Shown here: positions 21,490-22,570 of the stretch, piece by piece
How positions within the stretch are numbered: position 1 is the stretch's first letter
Layout: every line of letters starts with the position of its first letter
Origin: JBCDCP01 sp039181495
GTDB lineage: Bacteria; Pseudomonadota; Alphaproteobacteria; Rhizobiales; Tepidamorphaceae
Length of the DNA: 22,570 nt
Reading direction: 5' to 3'
Assembly: GCA_039181495.1 (NCBI GenBank)
Contig: JBCDCP010000041.1
Span: forward strand, 1 to 22,570
Notes under the pieces: generated by a model
What the model saw: the letters and a program-made list of their open reading frames with translations, nothing else
What the model was told of the DNA's origin: nothing
Database searches by the model: none
Translations under genes and position numbers: made by a program

Positions 21490-22392
21490 ATGACCCTGCC
21501 CTCTCTGCCTTATCCCGCATGGGAAGACACCAAGACGAGCCTGCATCTGTTTGCCCAGATCGTTGGGAAAATCCGGATGGCGTGCCATCCCAAGCTCAAT
21601 CACTGGTGGCACGTCACGCTCTATCCAAACATAGATGGGCTGACGACCGGGCTTGTTCCGAACAATGAGATGCCTTTCTCGCTAACGCTCGATCTGCGAA
21701 ACGGAGACCTCGTCGTGCGAGGCCCGGAGGGCGAACGTAAAACCGTGCCTCTCGCCGGTCAGTCGGTCGCCAGTTTCTACCGCGAGGTGTTCGCGACGCT
21801 TGCTGGTTTGGGCATCACACCGAAGATTATTGCCCGCCCCTATGACATGCCGTTCGACACTCCCTTCGGTGAACTGACCGATCCGGCTCCGTGGGATGCC
21901 GAAGCTGTCGCGCGGTTCCACGAGGCCATCTTATCGATTGCGGGCGTGTTTGAGGCATTCCGTGGCAAATTCTGCGGTAAGCAGACCCCGGTTCAGCTCT
22001 ACTGGCATTCCTTCGACCTGGTGCTGACGCAGTTTTCCGGCCGGCGGGCACCACCGCGCGACGGCACCAACTCCGACAAGGAGGCCTATAGCCATGAGGT
22101 CATCAGCTACGGTTTCTGGCCGGGCGATGCCAATGTCAGGGAACCGATGTTCTACACCTACACCTATCCCGAACCGGACGGGCTAGGCGTATCGCCGCTG
22201 AAACCTGACGCTGCGTCCTGGACCGGTGAACCTGGCGGGCTAATGGGGCTGATGCCCTATGAGGCCATGCGCTCGGCCAGCGATCCGAGCGCGGCACTGA
22301 CCGCGTTTCTCACAAGCGCCTACACTGCCGGCGCAACTGCGGCAGGTTGGGACATTGAGGCGTTCCGGCGCCTCGACGCCGTTGATTTGTGA
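21490..22392 (+). CDS. DUF5996 family protein
   Basis: A 300-residue protein matching the DUF5996 pattern: W-E-D-T-K-T-S-L-H-L near the N-terminus, I-V-G-K-I-R-M-A, then N37-H-W-W-H41. Later there are W-H-S-F-D-L-V-L-T-Q-F-S-G-R and G-F-W-P-G-D segments. The conserved His and Trp residues suggest a catalytic or ligand site, but no function is established that I know of. No signal peptide or membrane helix is visible, so it is probably cytoplasmic. The ATG at 21490 is 41 nt after the GST stop, so the pair may be co-transcribed. Confidence 0.82.
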   Translation: MTLPSLPYPAWEDTKTSLHLFAQIVGKIRMACHPKLNHWWHVTLYPNIDGLTTGLVPNNEMPFSLTLDLRNGDLVVRGPEGERKTVPLAGQSVASFYREVFATLAGLGITPKIIARPYDMPFDTPFGELTDPAPWDAEAVARFHEAILSIAGVFEAFRGKFCGKQTPVQLYWHSFDLVLTQFSGRRAPPRDGTNSDKEAYSHEVISYGFWPGDANVREPMFYTYTYPEPDGLGVSPLKPDAASWTGEPGGLMGLMPYEAMRSASDPSAALTAFLTSAYTAGATAAGWDIEAFRRLDAVDL

Positions 22393-22416
22393 TGCCTGAG
22401 CGACGCGAGGCCGTCT

Positions 22417-22566
22417 TCAGTCCCAAACCCAACATAAGCCTGCAGCCGCCAGACAAAGCGCAACAACCGCCACTCTCCCAGCATCTTCAATCGTATTTTT
22501 CAATATTTCCGGCATTGGAAGAATCAATATACCACCTGGAATGACCGCTTCGATTACCAGAAACAT
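22417..22566 (-). CDS. possible small membrane protein, 5' end may lie outside the window
   Basis: A 49-codon reading frame starting at the ATG at 22566 (the frame stays open to the window edge) and ending at 22417. It has two hydrophobic stretches: F-L-V-I-E-A-V-I-P-G-G-I-L-I-L-P at the start and V-A-V-V-A-L-C-L-A-A-A-G-L-C-W-V-W at the end, joined by a short charged loop. The DNA here is more AT-rich than the rest of the window. No family is recognised. It could be the end of a larger gene or chance. Confidence 0.35.
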   Translation of the reverse strand: MFLVIEAVIPGGILILPMPEILKNTIEDAGRVAVVALCLAAAGLCWVWD

Positions 22567-22570
22567 AAAA

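Noticed and set aside
1..22570. tRNA, rRNA, CRISPR array, transposase, integrase or phage genes
   Set aside because: I scanned by eye and found no repeat-spacer array, no recombinase-type protein motif and no tRNA-like cloverleaf; a computed tRNA or Rfam search could still find short elements.

Overview
The window reads as a chromosomal segment of a GC-rich alphaproteobacterium, most likely a marine or soil member of the Hyphomicrobiales (Rhizobiales). The evidence is the protein families (beta-hydroxyaspartate cycle enzymes, rhizobial-type ChoW/ChoV transporter, ECF sigma factor with a DUF6768-like partner). A copy of the palindromic repeat scattered through rhizobial genomes also lies at 17474-17522. 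The window is densely coding: no gap exceeds 300 bases, and I see no rRNA, tRNA, CRISPR array or intact mobile element.

Layout. (1) 1-1416, + strand: the end of bhcC and all of bhcD, the last two genes of a beta-hydroxyaspartate cycle operon that turns glyoxylate into oxaloacetate, closed by a terminator. (2) 1510-6534: a LysR-type regulator divergent from dabB-dabA, a proton-driven inorganic carbon accumulation complex. (3) 6558-7401: a VOC-family protein and a small membrane protein. (4) 7519-9816: an envelope group made of a small secreted Cys/Met-rich protein, two tandem Tat-type L,D-transpeptidases (one soluble, one a lipoprotein) and a membrane-tethered thioredoxin-fold protein. (5) 9974-11538: ECF sigma factor, an overlapping DUF6768-like two-helix membrane protein, and a methyltransferase. 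(6) 11614-13202: a short-chain dehydrogenase divergent from a TetR regulator, with two clear operators between them. (7) 13203-14439: a patchy stretch with a remnant of a second DUF6768-like gene, a GFA-type zinc protein and a GNAT acetyltransferase. (8) 14565-20673, - strand: a five-gene operon choW-choV-(acyl-CoA dehydrogenase)-(ADP-forming CoA ligase)-caiD. (9) 20813-22392, + strand: a glutathione transferase and a DUF5996 protein, then a possible small membrane ORF at the edge.

How the parts fit. Regions 1 and 2 both concern carbon entry: the bhc enzymes assimilate C2 units without CO2 loss, and DabAB would raise cytosolic bicarbonate for carboxylases. Region 8 contains exactly the activities needed to import a quaternary amine acid, activate it with CoA, dehydrogenate it and hydrate it, i.e. 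gamma-butyrobetaine to L-carnitinyl-CoA. It uses an ATP-grasp CoA ligase where the E. coli cai system uses CaiB/CaiC, and an ABC transporter where E. coli uses CaiT. This is the most interesting candidate system here. The second is region 4, where periplasmic Cys-dependent transpeptidases sit beside a tethered thioredoxin and a possible metal-binding protein.
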